From Clostridiales bacterium (lineage in GTDB: Bacteria > Bacillota > Clostridia > Lachnospirales > Lachnospiraceae): a stretch of DNA of 64,000 nt. Positions 22,218-32,640 of the stretch are shown here, piece after piece. Numbering within the stretch: position 1 is the first letter of the stretch; each line of letters opens with the position of its first letter. The notes under the pieces are model-generated. The model searched no databases and was not told the DNA's origin. It saw nothing but the letters and a program-made list of their open reading frames with translations. The position numbers and the translations under genes are program-made. Where the stretch lies: NCBI GenBank assembly GCA_012735495.1, contig JAAYHD010000013.1, positions 1 through 64,000 on the forward strand, read 5' to 3'.

Positions 22218-23276
22218 TTATCTTGTTGAAAATTTGTAGATTGTGACATAATTATAATTCTGTCCTGCTCTCAATACACTGTCCGGAAATGTCTTTATGT
22301 TGCAAGCATTGGGAAAATGCTGTGTTTCGAAGCACACTCCCGCCCTAAGCCCGTATTCCGCCCCGTCTTTGCCGTACTTGACAGGGGATAGCATATTGCT
22401 GGTATAGAACTGCATACCGGGCTTGTCTGTAAACACTTCCATAACTCTTCCGCTGGCCTCATCAACAAGCTCGGCCACCTTCGTTACCTCTCCCGGATTT
22501 ATCTCAAGCACATAGTTATGATCGTAACCTCCAGCCTGGATTAGGGGCTCGTAATTGTCATTTATATTCTCACCGATTCTCTTCAAGGTTCTGAAATCCA
22601 TCGGTGTTCCTTCCACATCCCTGATTTCACCGGTCGGCACCAGGTTATTGTCGGTTGGGGTAAACTTACTGGCATTTATCCATACCTTGTGGTTCAGGAT
22701 GGTTCCGCTGTTATGTCCCGCAAGGTTGAAATATGAATGATTGGTCAGATTAACAATTGTATCCTTGTCGGAAACCGCATGATATTCAATCACCAGCTCA
22801 TTATTCTCCGTAAGGCTGTAGGTAACCGTTATATCCAGGTTTCCGGGAAATCCTTGCTCATTGTCAGGGCTGAGCCTTGAAAGCTCAACGCTTACCATAT
22901 CTTCTTCTTCGAAAATCTCGGTTTCATACATCACCCTGTTATATCCCGGTTCACCGCCATGCAGGGTGTTCTCACCTTCATTTTTCTGCAGCTTATAAAC
23001 CTTTCCGTTCAGCTCGAACGACGCTCCGGCAATTCGGTTGGCATATCTTCCTATCAAAGAACCGAATCCCGGCTTGTTGTTTTCATATCCCCTTATATCA
23101 TCATAACCCAGCGCTACATCAGCGAAATTCCCGTTTCTGTCCGGAACAATTATGCTTACTATATTTGCTCCGAAATCAGTTACCGAAACCTTCATGCCCT
23201 TACTGTTGGTCATAGTATATATAGTCGCTTCTTCTCCATTTTTTGTCGTTCCAAACTGTTTATGTGTTATATTCAT
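22218..23276 (-). CDS. galM: Galactose mutarotase (aldose 1-epimerase)
   Basis: VSVTDFGANIVSIIVPDRNG, GRYANRIAGASFELNGKVYKLQKNEGENTLHGG, NLTNHSYFNLAGH, FETQHFPNACN. Confidence 0.95.
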   Translation of the reverse strand: MNITHKQFGTTKNGEEATIYTMTNSKGMKVSVTDFGANIVSIIVPDRNGNFADVALGYDDIRGYENNKPGFGSLIGRYANRIAGASFELNGKVYKLQKNEGENTLHGGEPGYNRVMYETEIFEEEDMVSVELSRLSPDNEQGFPGNLDITVTYSLTENNELVIEYHAVSDKDTIVNLTNHSYFNLAGHNSGTILNHKVWINASKFTPTDNNLVPTGEIRDVEGTPMDFRTLKRIGENINDNYEPLIQAGGYDHNYVLEINPGEVTKVAELVDEASGRVMEVFTDKPGMQFYTSNMLSPVKYGKDGAEYGLRAGVCFETQHFPNACNIKTFPDSVLRAGQNYNYVTIYKFSTR

Positions 23277-23385
23277 TGCGTGTCTCCTTACATATATTTC
23301 ATTTCAGCTATCAAGATTATATCATATAAACCTGATATAGCAAATGTTTCTTTCATATATCGTCCATAATAAGGCAAAAAGTATA

Positions 23386-23414
23386 TTGACAAGCATATGA
23401 GCCTCGGATATACT
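23386..23414 (+). promoter_or_regulatory. Sigma-A-like promoter for the DUF4430/ECF-S pair
   Basis: TTGACA (23386-23391) - 17 bp - TATACT (23409-23414). Confidence 0.75.
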
Positions 23415-23475
23415 ATCAAAAACAATGTGATGCTTGTATTTCACTTTTTAAAAAAATCGAAACAGGTGGTTGCCA

Positions 23476-23888
23476 TGAAAGAAAGAAAAAATACCATACC
23501 GCTGATTCTTGGAACCCTGTTGTTGTTCCTTTCGGCATTTTTGCTTTTATTGTTTTTCTATAATAAGGTGTTAAAGCCAGACCTGGCTTCCGAGGGAAGC
23601 AAAACCATATATGTCCGGGTAATTGTTCCGGATGAAGAAGAACAGGAATTTACCATTGTTACCGATGCCGAGACTCTGCGTGAAGCGCTGGATGAGAAGA
23701 AGCTGATCGGAGGAGAAGAAAGCACATACGGCTTTCTTATTACCGAGGTCAACGGAAGAAAGGCTGATTCAAGCAGGCAGGAATGGTGGTGCCTTACCAA
23801 GGACGGCGAGTTCTCGGAATTCGGAGTTGACATGATTAAAATACAGGACCAGGACCGGTACGAGCTGACCCTTATGGAAGGTTATTAA
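23476..23888 (+). CDS. Membrane-anchored DUF4430 (transcobalamin C-terminal-like) domain protein
   Basis: Start trimmed to MKERKNT with AGGTGG RBS; N-terminal TM; DAETLREALDEKKLIGGEESTYGFLITEVNGRKADSSRQEWWCLTKDGEFSEFGVDMIKIQDQDRYELTL fits DUF4430. Confidence 0.8.
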
Positions 23889-23904
23889 GATTGCGGGGAT
23901 TGAT

Positions 23905-24408
23905 ATGCGGCCAAAGGATATTGTAATTATAGGAATAATGTCAGCCATATTGATAATAGCACAGGTTGCCCTTTCATTCATACCGAATGTTGAGCTTGTG
24001 TCCCTGCTCGTTATTCTGTTCTCTTTATTATATGGCTGGAAAACGCTGTTTATAATCTATGTTTTTGTCCTTGTGGAAGGCCTGATATACGGTTTTGGCA
24101 TATGGTGGATAAACTACCTCTATGTATGGACCATCCTTATGCTGGCCGCGATGCTGTTTAAGAAACAGCGTTCCCCATTTTTCTGGGCGATACTGTCCGG
24201 CACATTCGGATTAATCTTCGGGACATTATGCTCTATCCCCTACCTGTTTATTGGGGGAGTTCCCATGGCCGTTTCGCAGATTATAAGCGGTATTCCCTTC
24301 GATGTCATACACTGCGTCGGCAATTATGCCGTGACATTGGCCCTTTTTAATCCGCTTTACAGGTTCCTTGAATGGGTCAATCACAAGGGACAGAAGCTGG
24401 TTTCATGA
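23905..24408 (+). CDS. ECF transporter S component (substrate-binding membrane protein)
   Basis: About 5-6 TM, 167 aa; IVIIGIMSAILIIAQVALSFIPNVELVSLLVILFSLLYGWKTL; 16 nt downstream of the DUF4430 gene. Confidence 0.8.
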   Translation: MRPKDIVIIGIMSAILIIAQVALSFIPNVELVSLLVILFSLLYGWKTLFIIYVFVLVEGLIYGFGIWWINYLYVWTILMLAAMLFKKQRSPFFWAILSGTFGLIFGTLCSIPYLFIGGVPMAVSQIISGIPFDVIHCVGNYAVTLALFNPLYRFLEWVNHKGQKLVS

Positions 24409-24444
24409 TTCCGGCATCCATTTAAACATTCGGAAGCAATATGA

Positions 24445-24486
24445 TAAAAAATGCTTCACCTTAATCCATAAGGTGAAGCATTTTTT
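24445..24486. terminator. Long symmetric terminator
   Basis: AAAAAATGCTTCACCTTA - ATCCA - TAAGGTGAAGCATTTTTT. Confidence 0.88.
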
Positions 24487-24576
24487 GACTTGTTATAACA
24501 ATATATCCTGATTCTTAATCAACTTATATAATATATAAGAAACATAAGAACAAGGTACATTGCAATTTCATCCTGG

Positions 24577-24777
24577 TTAAAGAACCACTACGTTCGTTGC
24601 CTGAGGGCCTTTGGCACCCTGAACTACTTCGAACCCGACTACCTGGCCTTCTTCCAGAGACTTGAAACCGTCCATATTAAGGCCGGTGTAGTGAACGAAT
24701 ACGTCGTTTCCCTGCTCATCGGAGATGAAACCATAGCCCTTTTGATTGTTAAACCATTTAACTGTACCTTTGTTCAT
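24577..24777 (-). CDS. Cold shock domain protein
   Basis: [66 protein letters not shown]; start trimmed. Confidence 0.97.
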   Translation of the reverse strand: MNKGTVKWFNNQKGYGFISDEQGNDVFVHYTGLNMDGFKSLEEGQVVGFEVVQGAKGPQATNVVVL

Positions 24778-24862
24778 GAAAAAATCCTCCAAAAAATTAA
24801 TAATATATCCTGCTTTATAGCAGTACACTCATCATAACACTCTTTTACAGCGGTGTCAAACA

Positions 24863-25309
24863 TTATTTGCTGCCATTATTATTTAATTCATAAGCTTCCT
24901 TTGCTTTGCACAGTTCATATCCTTCCCGGGTAAGAACCTCAACGGCTTTTGTCAGATCGGAAGCCTTCATAATAATGGATGTATCCTTTCCTGCGGTTGC
25001 GAGGGTGTACATATATTCAACGCTTAAACCGGCATCATGAAGTATCTTTAAAACCTTGTTAAGCGTGCCCGGTCTTTGTGGAATCTTTACCGCAATGACG
25101 TCGGTAAGCTTCGCGGAAAAGCCCTCCTCCTTCAATGCACGTATTCCCTCATCCGGGTCGGATACAATCATTCTCAGCATGCCATACTCAGCCGTGTCCG
25201 CCAAACTGAAGGACGCAATATTAATGTTGCGTTCCTTGAGCACATATGTTACCCTTTCCAACCGGCCTTCCTTGTTTTCAATAAATACCGATAATTGTTT
25301 TATAAACAT
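24863..25309 (-). CDS. Tandem ACT-domain protein
   Basis: MFIKQLSVFIENKEGRLERVTYVLKERNINIASFSLADTAEYGMLRMIVSDP; second ACT VKIPQRPGTLNKVLKILHDAGLSVEYMYT; start trimmed to the ATG with a GGAGGGG RBS. Confidence 0.92.
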   Translation of the reverse strand: MFIKQLSVFIENKEGRLERVTYVLKERNINIASFSLADTAEYGMLRMIVSDPDEGIRALKEEGFSAKLTDVIAVKIPQRPGTLNKVLKILHDAGLSVEYMYTLATAGKDTSIIMKASDLTKAVEVLTREGYELCKAKEAYELNNNGSK

Positions 25310-25346
25310 AGCACCCCTCCTAAAAAAACGACCCATTTGATTTATT

Positions 25347-26645
25347 TTATATAAGCTTCCTCTTGTCTATGACACGTTTTGCTTTTCCTTCGCTTCTTGC
25401 AATAGTCTTAGGCTCAACCAGGGTTACCTTTACCGAAAGACCCAAGGCGGACTGCAGCACGCTGGATATCTTCTTGTTCAGCTTCTCCAGTTCCTTTATC
25501 TCGTCGGAGAAGAAGCGTTCCTCAACCTCTACCTGGACCTCAAGAACGTCAAGATTATTTACCCTGTCCACAATCATAATGTAATGAGGACTGGTTTCTC
25601 CCATTTCAAGCAGTGCAGCTTCCACCTGGGACGGGAATACGTTGACACCGCGGATAATGAGCATGTCATCGGAACGGCCTTTGAATTTTGATATTCTTGC
25701 CATTGTTCTTCCGCAGGGACAAGGGTCATAGGAGATGCTTGTAAGATCCTTTGTCCTGTATCTGAGCAGCGGCAAAGCTTCCTTTGTCAGCGTGGTGATA
25801 ACCAGCTCGCCTGTTTCTCCTTCCTTGCACGGCTCAAGCGTATCCGGATTCACTATCTCAGGAAGGAAATGATCCTCATATACATGAAGGCCGTTATGTA
25901 CATCACAGTCGGCAGCCACTCCGGGGCCGAGAATCTCACTTAACCCGTAAATATCATATGCATTCAGGCCGAGCTTTGATTCTATTTCCTTGCGCATGTT
26001 CTCCGTCCAGGGCTCCGCTCCGCATATGGCGGCCTTAAGCTTTACCCTGTCGATTTTGCCGGCTTCCTCAAGAACTTCAATAATATGCAGAAGATATGAC
26101 GGGGTACATGCTATGGCGGTAACCTCGAAGTCCTCCATCATTGTAATAAGCCTTTGGGTATTGCCGGTGGACATGGGAACAACGGTCGCTCCAAGGTTCT
26201 CTGCGCCATAATGAAGGCCCAGACCTCCGGTAAATAACCCGTATCCGTATGCCACCTGGATCTTGTCATTAGGCCCGATTCCGGCCATCGCAAGCACCCT
26301 GGTTACGCATTCCTGCCAAATCTCAATGTCCCTCCTGGTATAGCCAACTACGGTTGCCTTACCCGTTGTGCCCGAAGATGCGTGAATCCTGACCACCTGG
26401 GACTGGGGTACCGCAAACAATCCGAACGGATAATTGTCTCTTAAATCGTCCTTGGTCGTAAACGGAAGCTTGTGCAAATCCTCAATGCCGTTTATATCTC
26501 CCGGCTCAAGGCCCATCTGCTGCATTTTTTTGCGGTAGAATTCCACGTTATGATATACGTGGTTTACTGTTTTCTTCAGCCTGGCGCTCTGCAGGTTATG
26601 AAGTTCATCCCTGCTCATGCATTCCTTCGACTCATTCCAAATCAT
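25347..26645 (-). CDS. paaK: Phenylacetate-CoA ligase
   Basis: [71 protein letters not shown]. Confidence 0.96.
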   Translation of the reverse strand: MIWNESKECMSRDELHNLQSARLKKTVNHVYHNVEFYRKKMQQMGLEPGDINGIEDLHKLPFTTKDDLRDNYPFGLFAVPQSQVVRIHASSGTTGKATVVGYTRRDIEIWQECVTRVLAMAGIGPNDKIQVAYGYGLFTGGLGLHYGAENLGATVVPMSTGNTQRLITMMEDFEVTAIACTPSYLLHIIEVLEEAGKIDRVKLKAAICGAEPWTENMRKEIESKLGLNAYDIYGLSEILGPGVAADCDVHNGLHVYEDHFLPEIVNPDTLEPCKEGETGELVITTLTKEALPLLRYRTKDLTSISYDPCPCGRTMARISKFKGRSDDMLIIRGVNVFPSQVEAALLEMGETSPHYIMIVDRVNNLDVLEVQVEVEERFFSDEIKELEKLNKKISSVLQSALGLSVKVTLVEPKTIARSEGKAKRVIDKRKLI

Positions 26646-27073
26646 AAATATACATCCTCCTGATCGGGTACAGAATATCCTTTTTCAATCAATATCTGCT
26701 TCGTCTTATCCAGGTTGTCGGTATTGATAATAATAAGCGGTACATTTTTCTGGCGGAACACTATGGAGTATATATAGTTTATGCCAATTCCCGCATCGGC
26801 AATAAGCTGCAGCACATCGTGCAGCACTCCCGGCTTATCCTCAAGCTCTACAGCTATTGCATCCGACATGGTTACTGCAAACCCGCTCTCAATTAGAAGT
26901 GTTTTTGCTTTCTCCGGCTGGTCGACAATCATTCTCAGAATGGCAAACTGCGGTGTGTCAAAAGTAGCGATTGCCCGTAAATTGATGTTATGCTTCTTAA
27001 GCACTGCGGTAATGCTTGCAACACTTCCCACTTCATTCTGAATGAATATAGACAGCTGCTTTATCATAGACAA
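26642..27073 (-). CDS. Tandem ACT-domain protein (paralogue of 24863-25309)
   Basis: [55 protein letters not shown] overlap with paaK. Confidence 0.92.
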   Translation of the reverse strand: MSMIKQLSIFIQNEVGSVASITAVLKKHNINLRAIATFDTPQFAILRMIVDQPEKAKTLLIESGFAVTMSDAIAVELEDKPGVLHDVLQLIADAGIGINYIYSIVFRQKNVPLIIINTDNLDKTKQILIEKGYSVPDQEDVYL

Positions 27074-27111
27074 ACCTCCCCTTAATATATGCTTTGGTTT
27101 CCCGATCCAAT

Positions 27112-27690
27112 CTAAGCCAGGGAATAACCCAGTTCAAAAGCCTTCTTGTTTATTTCGACGGTCTTGGCAGGTACGGTCCTTTCGATTACGGACAGCCATT
27201 GATCCTTGGAAAATTCCATGTGCTGTGCCGCCACACCAAGTACAATTATATTGAATACCTTGCTGTTTCCAAGCTTTTTTGCCTCGTCCACGGCGTTAAC
27301 CTTGTATACCCTGTGGTTTTTCGATATATCCTCCATTATATTCTGCGGGTATTCTGCGGCACCGATTACAACAGGCATCGGATCGATCTGCTGGTCATTT
27401 ATAACTATTGCTCCCCCTTTTTTAAGAAAATGGATATACCTAAGGGCTTCAAGCTTTTCAAATGCTATCAGGACATCAGCCTGCCCTTCCTCGACAATGG
27501 GCTCATATACCTTTTCGCCGTATCTCACAAAGGTTACCACGCTTCCCCCGCGCTGAGCCATTCCATGCACCTCGGAAAGCTTGACATCATATCCCGCTTC
27601 AATCATTAATTTTCCAAGAATCCTGCTGGTAAGCAGGGTGCCTTGTCCGCCTACGCCAACAATCATTATATTTTTTGTCTTCATAGCCAC
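27112..27690 (-). CDS. iorB: Indolepyruvate:ferredoxin oxidoreductase beta subunit
   Basis: NIMIVGVGGQGTLLTSRILGKLMIEAGYDVKLSEVHGMAQRGGSVVTFVR. Confidence 0.95.
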   Translation of the reverse strand: MAMKTKNIMIVGVGGQGTLLTSRILGKLMIEAGYDVKLSEVHGMAQRGGSVVTFVRYGEKVYEPIVEEGQADVLIAFEKLEALRYIHFLKKGGAIVINDQQIDPMPVVIGAAEYPQNIMEDISKNHRVYKVNAVDEAKKLGNSKVFNIIVLGVAAQHMEFSKDQWLSVIERTVPAKTVEINKKAFELGYSLA

Positions 27691-27713
27691 CCTCGTTTCC
27701 GCAAAAACCTGTA

Positions 27714-29468
27714 TTATTCAATTGCCTTTATCGCGTCAAACTTACAGAAGTCAACACATAAGCTGCATCCGTTGCACATGGTCTCGTTGATTACAATGTC
27801 CCCGTTTTCGTTCTTTGTTTTTGCAGGACATCCGGGCTTCATGCACAACCCGCATTTCTTGCATTTTTCCTGGTCAATGTAATATTTTCTGGTTATTGAT
27901 GCTTTCTTAAGCAGGACACAGGGTGCCTGCGCGATTATGACGGCAATCTCATCCGATGCCACCGCTTCCTTTATAGTCTGCTCAAGCTTTTTGCCGTCAT
28001 AGGCATTGACAACATAAACATTTGGAACACCAATGGCCCTGCACAGCTTTTCCAGGTCAACGGCATAAGTCACTTCACCCTTAAGGGTCTTGCCCGTTGC
28101 TGCATGGTCCTGGTGCCCTGTCATCCCCGTGGTGGAATTGTCCAGAATCAGCACCGTTCCTGTACTCTTATTATACACCATGTTTATCAGGGAATTGACC
28201 CCCGTATGCAGGAATGTGGAGTCTCCGATAACGGCTACCCAGTCCTTGATATATTCCTTTCCCTTGGCCTTTTCCATACCATGGAGGGTTGAAATGCTTG
28301 CTCCCATGCATATGGTCGTATCGACCACGCTTAAGGGTGCCACAGCTCCCAGGGTGTAGCATCCGATATCTCCGGCAGCATGAAGCTTCAGCTTCTTAAG
28401 TATCGTGTACACGCTTCTGTGCGGGCATCCCGGGCAAAGTATCGGAGGACGGTTCGGTATGCCCTCGACCGCATGGTATGTAATATCCTCGCCCTTTATG
28501 GCCTTTCTGAGCATGTTGGCGGAGTACTCGCCCTGCACGGTGAATATTTCCTTGCCAATGGCATTAATGCCCCATGATTTTACCTGCTCTTCTATTATGG
28601 GATCCAGCTCTTCAACAATATAGAGCTTTTCCACCCTGGAGGCAAATTCCTCTATAAGCCCTTTCGGAAGGGGATTTACAGTGCCAAGCTTTAGAACCGA
28701 CACTTCCGGAAGAGCCTCCTTGACATACTGGTACGGTATGCCTGAGGTGATTATGCCGATCTTTGTGTCGTTATATTCAACCCTGTTAATCGGGAAGTTA
28801 CAGCTGTCCTTTATAAGGGCCAGCTCTCTTTTTTCAACGGCCAGATGACGCCCCTTGGCATTGCCGGGCATCATAACATATTTGGCAATATCCCTGTTAT
28901 ACGGTTTATCTTCAATATCTATCCTGTCACTTAGCTCCACAAGCCCCTGAGAATGGGAAAGCCTTGTTGTGCTTCTTATTATAACCGGCGTATCGTATTT
29001 TTCGCTCAGCTCATATGCAAACTTAACGAACTCCTTGGCCTCCGCGCTGTCGGAGGGCTCCAAAACCGGCACCTTGGCCGCCCTGGCAATCGCCCTGGTA
29101 TCCTGCTCGTTCTGTGAGCTGTACAGGCCGGGGTCATCGGCAACAATTATAACCAATCCGCCGTTAACACCGGTATATGATGCAGTAAACAGCGGGTCTG
29201 CCGCGACATTCAGCCCTACATGCTTCATGGATGCCAGTGCCCTGACACCGCTTATTGATGCTCCTATTGCAACCTCCAGCGCCACCTTCTCGTTCGGTGA
29301 CCACTCCGAGTATATTTCATCGTACTTCGCTATATTCTCACTTATTTCTGTACTTGGTGTGCCCGGGTATGCCGCCGATACTTTGCAGCCCGCTTCATAT
29401 GCACCTCTCGCAAATGCTTGGTTTCCAAGCATTAATTCTTTTGTCGTCACCTTTGCTGCTCCTTTCAT
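27714..29468 (-). CDS. iorA: Indolepyruvate:ferredoxin oxidoreductase alpha subunit
   Basis: [33 protein letters not shown] region; C-terminal 2x[4Fe-4S] [14 protein letters not shown]...[11 protein letters not shown]. Confidence 0.96.
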   Translation of the reverse strand: MKGAAKVTTKELMLGNQAFARGAYEAGCKVSAAYPGTPSTEISENIAKYDEIYSEWSPNEKVALEVAIGASISGVRALASMKHVGLNVAADPLFTASYTGVNGGLVIIVADDPGLYSSQNEQDTRAIARAAKVPVLEPSDSAEAKEFVKFAYELSEKYDTPVIIRSTTRLSHSQGLVELSDRIDIEDKPYNRDIAKYVMMPGNAKGRHLAVEKRELALIKDSCNFPINRVEYNDTKIGIITSGIPYQYVKEALPEVSVLKLGTVNPLPKGLIEEFASRVEKLYIVEELDPIIEEQVKSWGINAIGKEIFTVQGEYSANMLRKAIKGEDITYHAVEGIPNRPPILCPGCPHRSVYTILKKLKLHAAGDIGCYTLGAVAPLSVVDTTICMGASISTLHGMEKAKGKEYIKDWVAVIGDSTFLHTGVNSLINMVYNKSTGTVLILDNSTTGMTGHQDHAATGKTLKGEVTYAVDLEKLCRAIGVPNVYVVNAYDGKKLEQTIKEAVASDEIAVIIAQAPCVLLKKASITRKYYIDQEKCKKCGLCMKPGCPAKTKNENGDIVINETMCNGCSLCVDFCKFDAIKAIE

Positions 29469-30766
29469 TTACGCAAGTCCGTAACGCGTCTTGCTTTTCC
29501 TTCAAATCTTCTTAAGCTTCTTGGTGCTACTAATTTTATCACAGCATCAAGGCCAAGTACAGTCCTAAGGTTTGACTTAATCCTTTTTTCGAGTTCGCCA
29601 AGCATCGCATAGGAGTCCAGCAGGGTTTCGTCAGCCAGCTCCACACGGATTTCCATTGTATCCAGGTAATTAACCCTGTCTACGACTATTTCATAATGAG
29701 GGCCGATCTCTTCTATCTTAAGAAGAACCTCCTCAATCTGGCTCGGGAATACGTTTACACCGCGGATTATCAGCATATCATCGGACCTTCCGGACAGGTT
29801 CTCCATTCTCACGGTGGTTCTTCCGCATTTGCACGGCTCATAGAACAGCCTTGAAATATCTCCTGTACGATATCGTATCAACGGAAGCGCCTCCTTGGTG
29901 ATACAGGTTATTACCAGTTCCCCCTTCTCTCCGGGAGGCAGCACCTCTCCCGTTTCAGGATTTATTATCTCAGGAATGAAATGATCTTCATTTATATGCA
30001 TTCCGCACAGCTCAAGGCATTCTCCTGATACACCGGGGCCGATTAGCTCGCTCATTCCATAGTTTTGCGTCGCAATAAAGTCCTTGCCCCACAGCCTGTG
30101 CATTTCATTACGCATGGGCTCCGTCATGCCCTCGCCGCCGAAAAGACCTTTCTTAACGTTTAAATCCTTGGCAGGGTCCAATCCCATGTCCCGGGCAACC
30201 TCGGCAATATGCAGCGCATAAGACGGCGTAGCGACCAAAAGTGTCGTGCCGAAATCCTGCATATACATTATCTGCTTCTGTGTATTGCCCGAAGAAACAG
30301 GAATTACGCTGGCTCCTATATTCTCCAGTCCGTAATGAAGGCCCAGCGCACCTGTAAACATTCCATATCCGAAGCTTATCTGTGCCACATCCTCCGCTGT
30401 CGCTCCGCCCATGCAGGCAATTCTGGAGACGCACTCAGTCCACATGGCCATGTCATTTCTCGTATATCCCACAACAGTTGGTTTGCCCGTTGTTCCGGAT
30501 GACGCGTGTATGCGGACCAGGTCCTTCTTCGGTACCGTGAACATACCGAACGGATAATTGTCCCTCATGTCCCTTTTTACGGTAAACGGAAGCTTGGGCA
30601 GATCGTCAAGCGACTTGATATCGTCGCAGGTTACACCTGCTTCGTCCATTTTTTTGCGGTATGCGGGTACCTTCTCATAGACACGCTTCAGGGTGGTCTT
30701 AAGCCTTGTAAGCTGTAACTCCTGAAGTTCCTGCCTTGACAGGGTCTCTTCTTTAGCCCATATCAT
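29465..30766 (-). CDS. paaK: Phenylacetate-CoA ligase (second copy)
   Basis: [51 protein letters not shown] overlap with iorA. Confidence 0.96.
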   Translation of the reverse strand: MIWAKEETLSRQELQELQLTRLKTTLKRVYEKVPAYRKKMDEAGVTCDDIKSLDDLPKLPFTVKRDMRDNYPFGMFTVPKKDLVRIHASSGTTGKPTVVGYTRNDMAMWTECVSRIACMGGATAEDVAQISFGYGMFTGALGLHYGLENIGASVIPVSSGNTQKQIMYMQDFGTTLLVATPSYALHIAEVARDMGLDPAKDLNVKKGLFGGEGMTEPMRNEMHRLWGKDFIATQNYGMSELIGPGVSGECLELCGMHINEDHFIPEIINPETGEVLPPGEKGELVITCITKEALPLIRYRTGDISRLFYEPCKCGRTTVRMENLSGRSDDMLIIRGVNVFPSQIEEVLLKIEEIGPHYEIVVDRVNYLDTMEIRVELADETLLDSYAMLGELEKRIKSNLRTVLGLDAVIKLVAPRSLRRFEGKARRVTDLRK

Positions 30767-30797
30767 CTTATCATCTCCCTATATATAAACATATGAA

Positions 30798-32324
30798 TTA
30801 TTCCTGTATTGATTTTTTCTTGCGGACCGTTACGGTTTCTTCATAGCATGCAAATATGGAATCGACTTTTTCCTTGCTCATCCTTGGGGTCAGCAGGCTC
30901 ACGACCGGAACAACCACAAGTCCCGCAACCATGGCCAGCGCTCCGGCATTAATGGGTGAGCTTATGTATTTGAATACCAGGTTGGTGGTTGTAATTCCTA
31001 CGCCGGTTGCAAAGCATGCCCATACCGCCGCTTTGGTAACTCTCTTCCAATACAGCCCGTACAGGAACGGCGCAAGGAATGCTCCCGCAAGAGCGCCCCA
31101 GGATATGCCCATCAACTGCGCTATGAATGCCGGAGGTTTCAGCGCCAGTACCACGGATAAAAGTATGAAGAATACAAGGAACAATCTCATAATCTTTATC
31201 TGTTTTTTCTCACTCATGTTCTTATATATAAAGCTTTTTATGAAGTCCAGCGTTAATGTGGAGCTGGATGTCAGCACCAGGCTTGACAGGGTCGACATTG
31301 ATGCCGACAGCACCAGAATGACAATAAAACCAATTATTACATCCGACAGGGAATGCAGCATGTAGGGAACTATGGCATCATAAAAGACCTTGCCCTGCTC
31401 ACTGTACAGGGAAGGATTGTCGTACAGCCTTCCGAAACCGCCCAGGAAGTAGCATCCTCCCGCGATGATGAATGCAAATACCGTGGAAATTAACGTGCCT
31501 ATTTTAATGGATCTTTCATTCTTTATCGCATAAAATTTATGTACCATCTGAGGAAGTCCCCAGGTTCCCAATGAAGTCAGGATTACAACACCCAGCAGGT
31601 TCATCGGATCCGGGCCGAAAAACGAGGTAAATGCCCCCTTCTGTCCAAGGGTAAGGGGTATGTCGCTTTCAAACTCAGAAAGTCTCATTATGGCATTAAT
31701 AAATCCGCCTTGCTCATTAAGCACAGCTGAAATAACTACGACAATACCGATGAGCATTATGATTCCCTGTATAAAGTCATTGATGGCGGTTGCCATATAT
31801 CCGCCGACTATAACATACACACCGGTAAGAGCAGCCATGGCCAGCACGCAAACCCAGTACGGGATGTTGAATGCCATGCCGAACAGCCTTGATAAACCGT
31901 TGTATACCGATGCCGTATACGGAACCAAAAAAATAAAAGATATGACTGAAGCGGTGATTTTCAGCGCGCTGCTGTTATAGCGGCTTCCAAAGAAATCGGG
32001 CATGGTGGCCGACTTTAAATGATTGGTCATGACCCTTGTCCGCCTTCCGAGGATTACCCAGGCCAGCAGGCTTCCTATAAGGGCATTGCCTATGCCCACC
32101 CATGTGGCGGATATACCGTATTTCCATCCGAATTGTCCCGCATATCCAACGAAAACCACGGCGGAAAAATATGATGTGCCGTACGCAAAAGCCGTAAGCC
32201 ATGGCCCCACCGATCGTCCCCCGAGAACAAAATCACCGACATTGGTTGCGTACTTTCTTGTTAAAATTCCGACAACAATCATAATAGCAAAAAAACAAAC
32301 CAGGAAAATTATTTTAATTGCCAC
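30798..32324 (-). CDS. Sodium:solute symporter family transporter
   Basis: 508 aa; NVGDFVLGGRSVGPWLTAFAYGTSYFSAVVFVGYAGQFGWKYG; SSS-family signature; apparent GTG start. Confidence 0.92.
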   Translation of the reverse strand: MAIKIIFLVCFFAIMIVVGILTRKYATNVGDFVLGGRSVGPWLTAFAYGTSYFSAVVFVGYAGQFGWKYGISATWVGIGNALIGSLLAWVILGRRTRVMTNHLKSATMPDFFGSRYNSSALKITASVISFIFLVPYTASVYNGLSRLFGMAFNIPYWVCVLAMAALTGVYVIVGGYMATAINDFIQGIIMLIGIVVVISAVLNEQGGFINAIMRLSEFESDIPLTLGQKGAFTSFFGPDPMNLLGVVILTSLGTWGLPQMVHKFYAIKNERSIKIGTLISTVFAFIIAGGCYFLGGFGRLYDNPSLYSEQGKVFYDAIVPYMLHSLSDVIIGFIVILVLSASMSTLSSLVLTSSSTLTLDFIKSFIYKNMSEKKQIKIMRLFLVFFILLSVVLALKPPAFIAQLMGISWGALAGAFLAPFLYGLYWKRVTKAAVWACFATGVGITTTNLVFKYISSPINAGALAMVAGLVVVPVVSLLTPRMSKEKVDSIFACYEETVTVRKKKSIQE

Positions 32325-32366
32325 TTTCCATCCCCCAGTAATATATATTGTATTTCATTTTAATGT

Positions 32367-32413
32367 TTTAAAGCTTTAAAGCTTGGACGCTTTAAAGCGC
32401 AGCACTTTAAAGC
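32367..32413. repeat. Four copies of a (G)CTTTAAAGC palindromic element upstream of the symporter operon
   Basis: TTTAAAGC 32367-32374, GCTTTAAAGC 32373-32382 and 32389-32398, CTTTAAAGC 32405-32413. Confidence 0.7.
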
Positions 32414-32543
32414 AATAATATCATTTTTAAATTTTTATGTCAATATGCTGACGAAAAATAAGCGCCGCCCATTTTCAGGAAGATATGGCAAAGTGTAATC
32501 CTGAAATGCTTCCTGCCGGGGAAACAGGACAAGAAATCGGTAT

Positions 32544-32635
32544 AAAAAAAGGAACTATCCGGGAAAAACCGACCTCCCAATCGTTAGATGTAAGTCTAAC
32601 TCTTGGGGGTCGGTTCACCAGGATTGTTCCTTTTT
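32544..32635 (-). terminator. Elaborate nested hairpin immediately downstream of aspS (terminator; possible IS-end-derived palindrome)
   Basis: Outer AAAGGAAC/GTTCCTTT, middle ACCGACC(T)CCCAA 32568-32580 / TTGGGGGTCGGT 32603-32614, inner GTTAGA 32583-32588 / TCTAAC 32595-32600; T tracts on both strands. Confidence 0.8.
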
Positions 32636-32640
32636 ATGCT

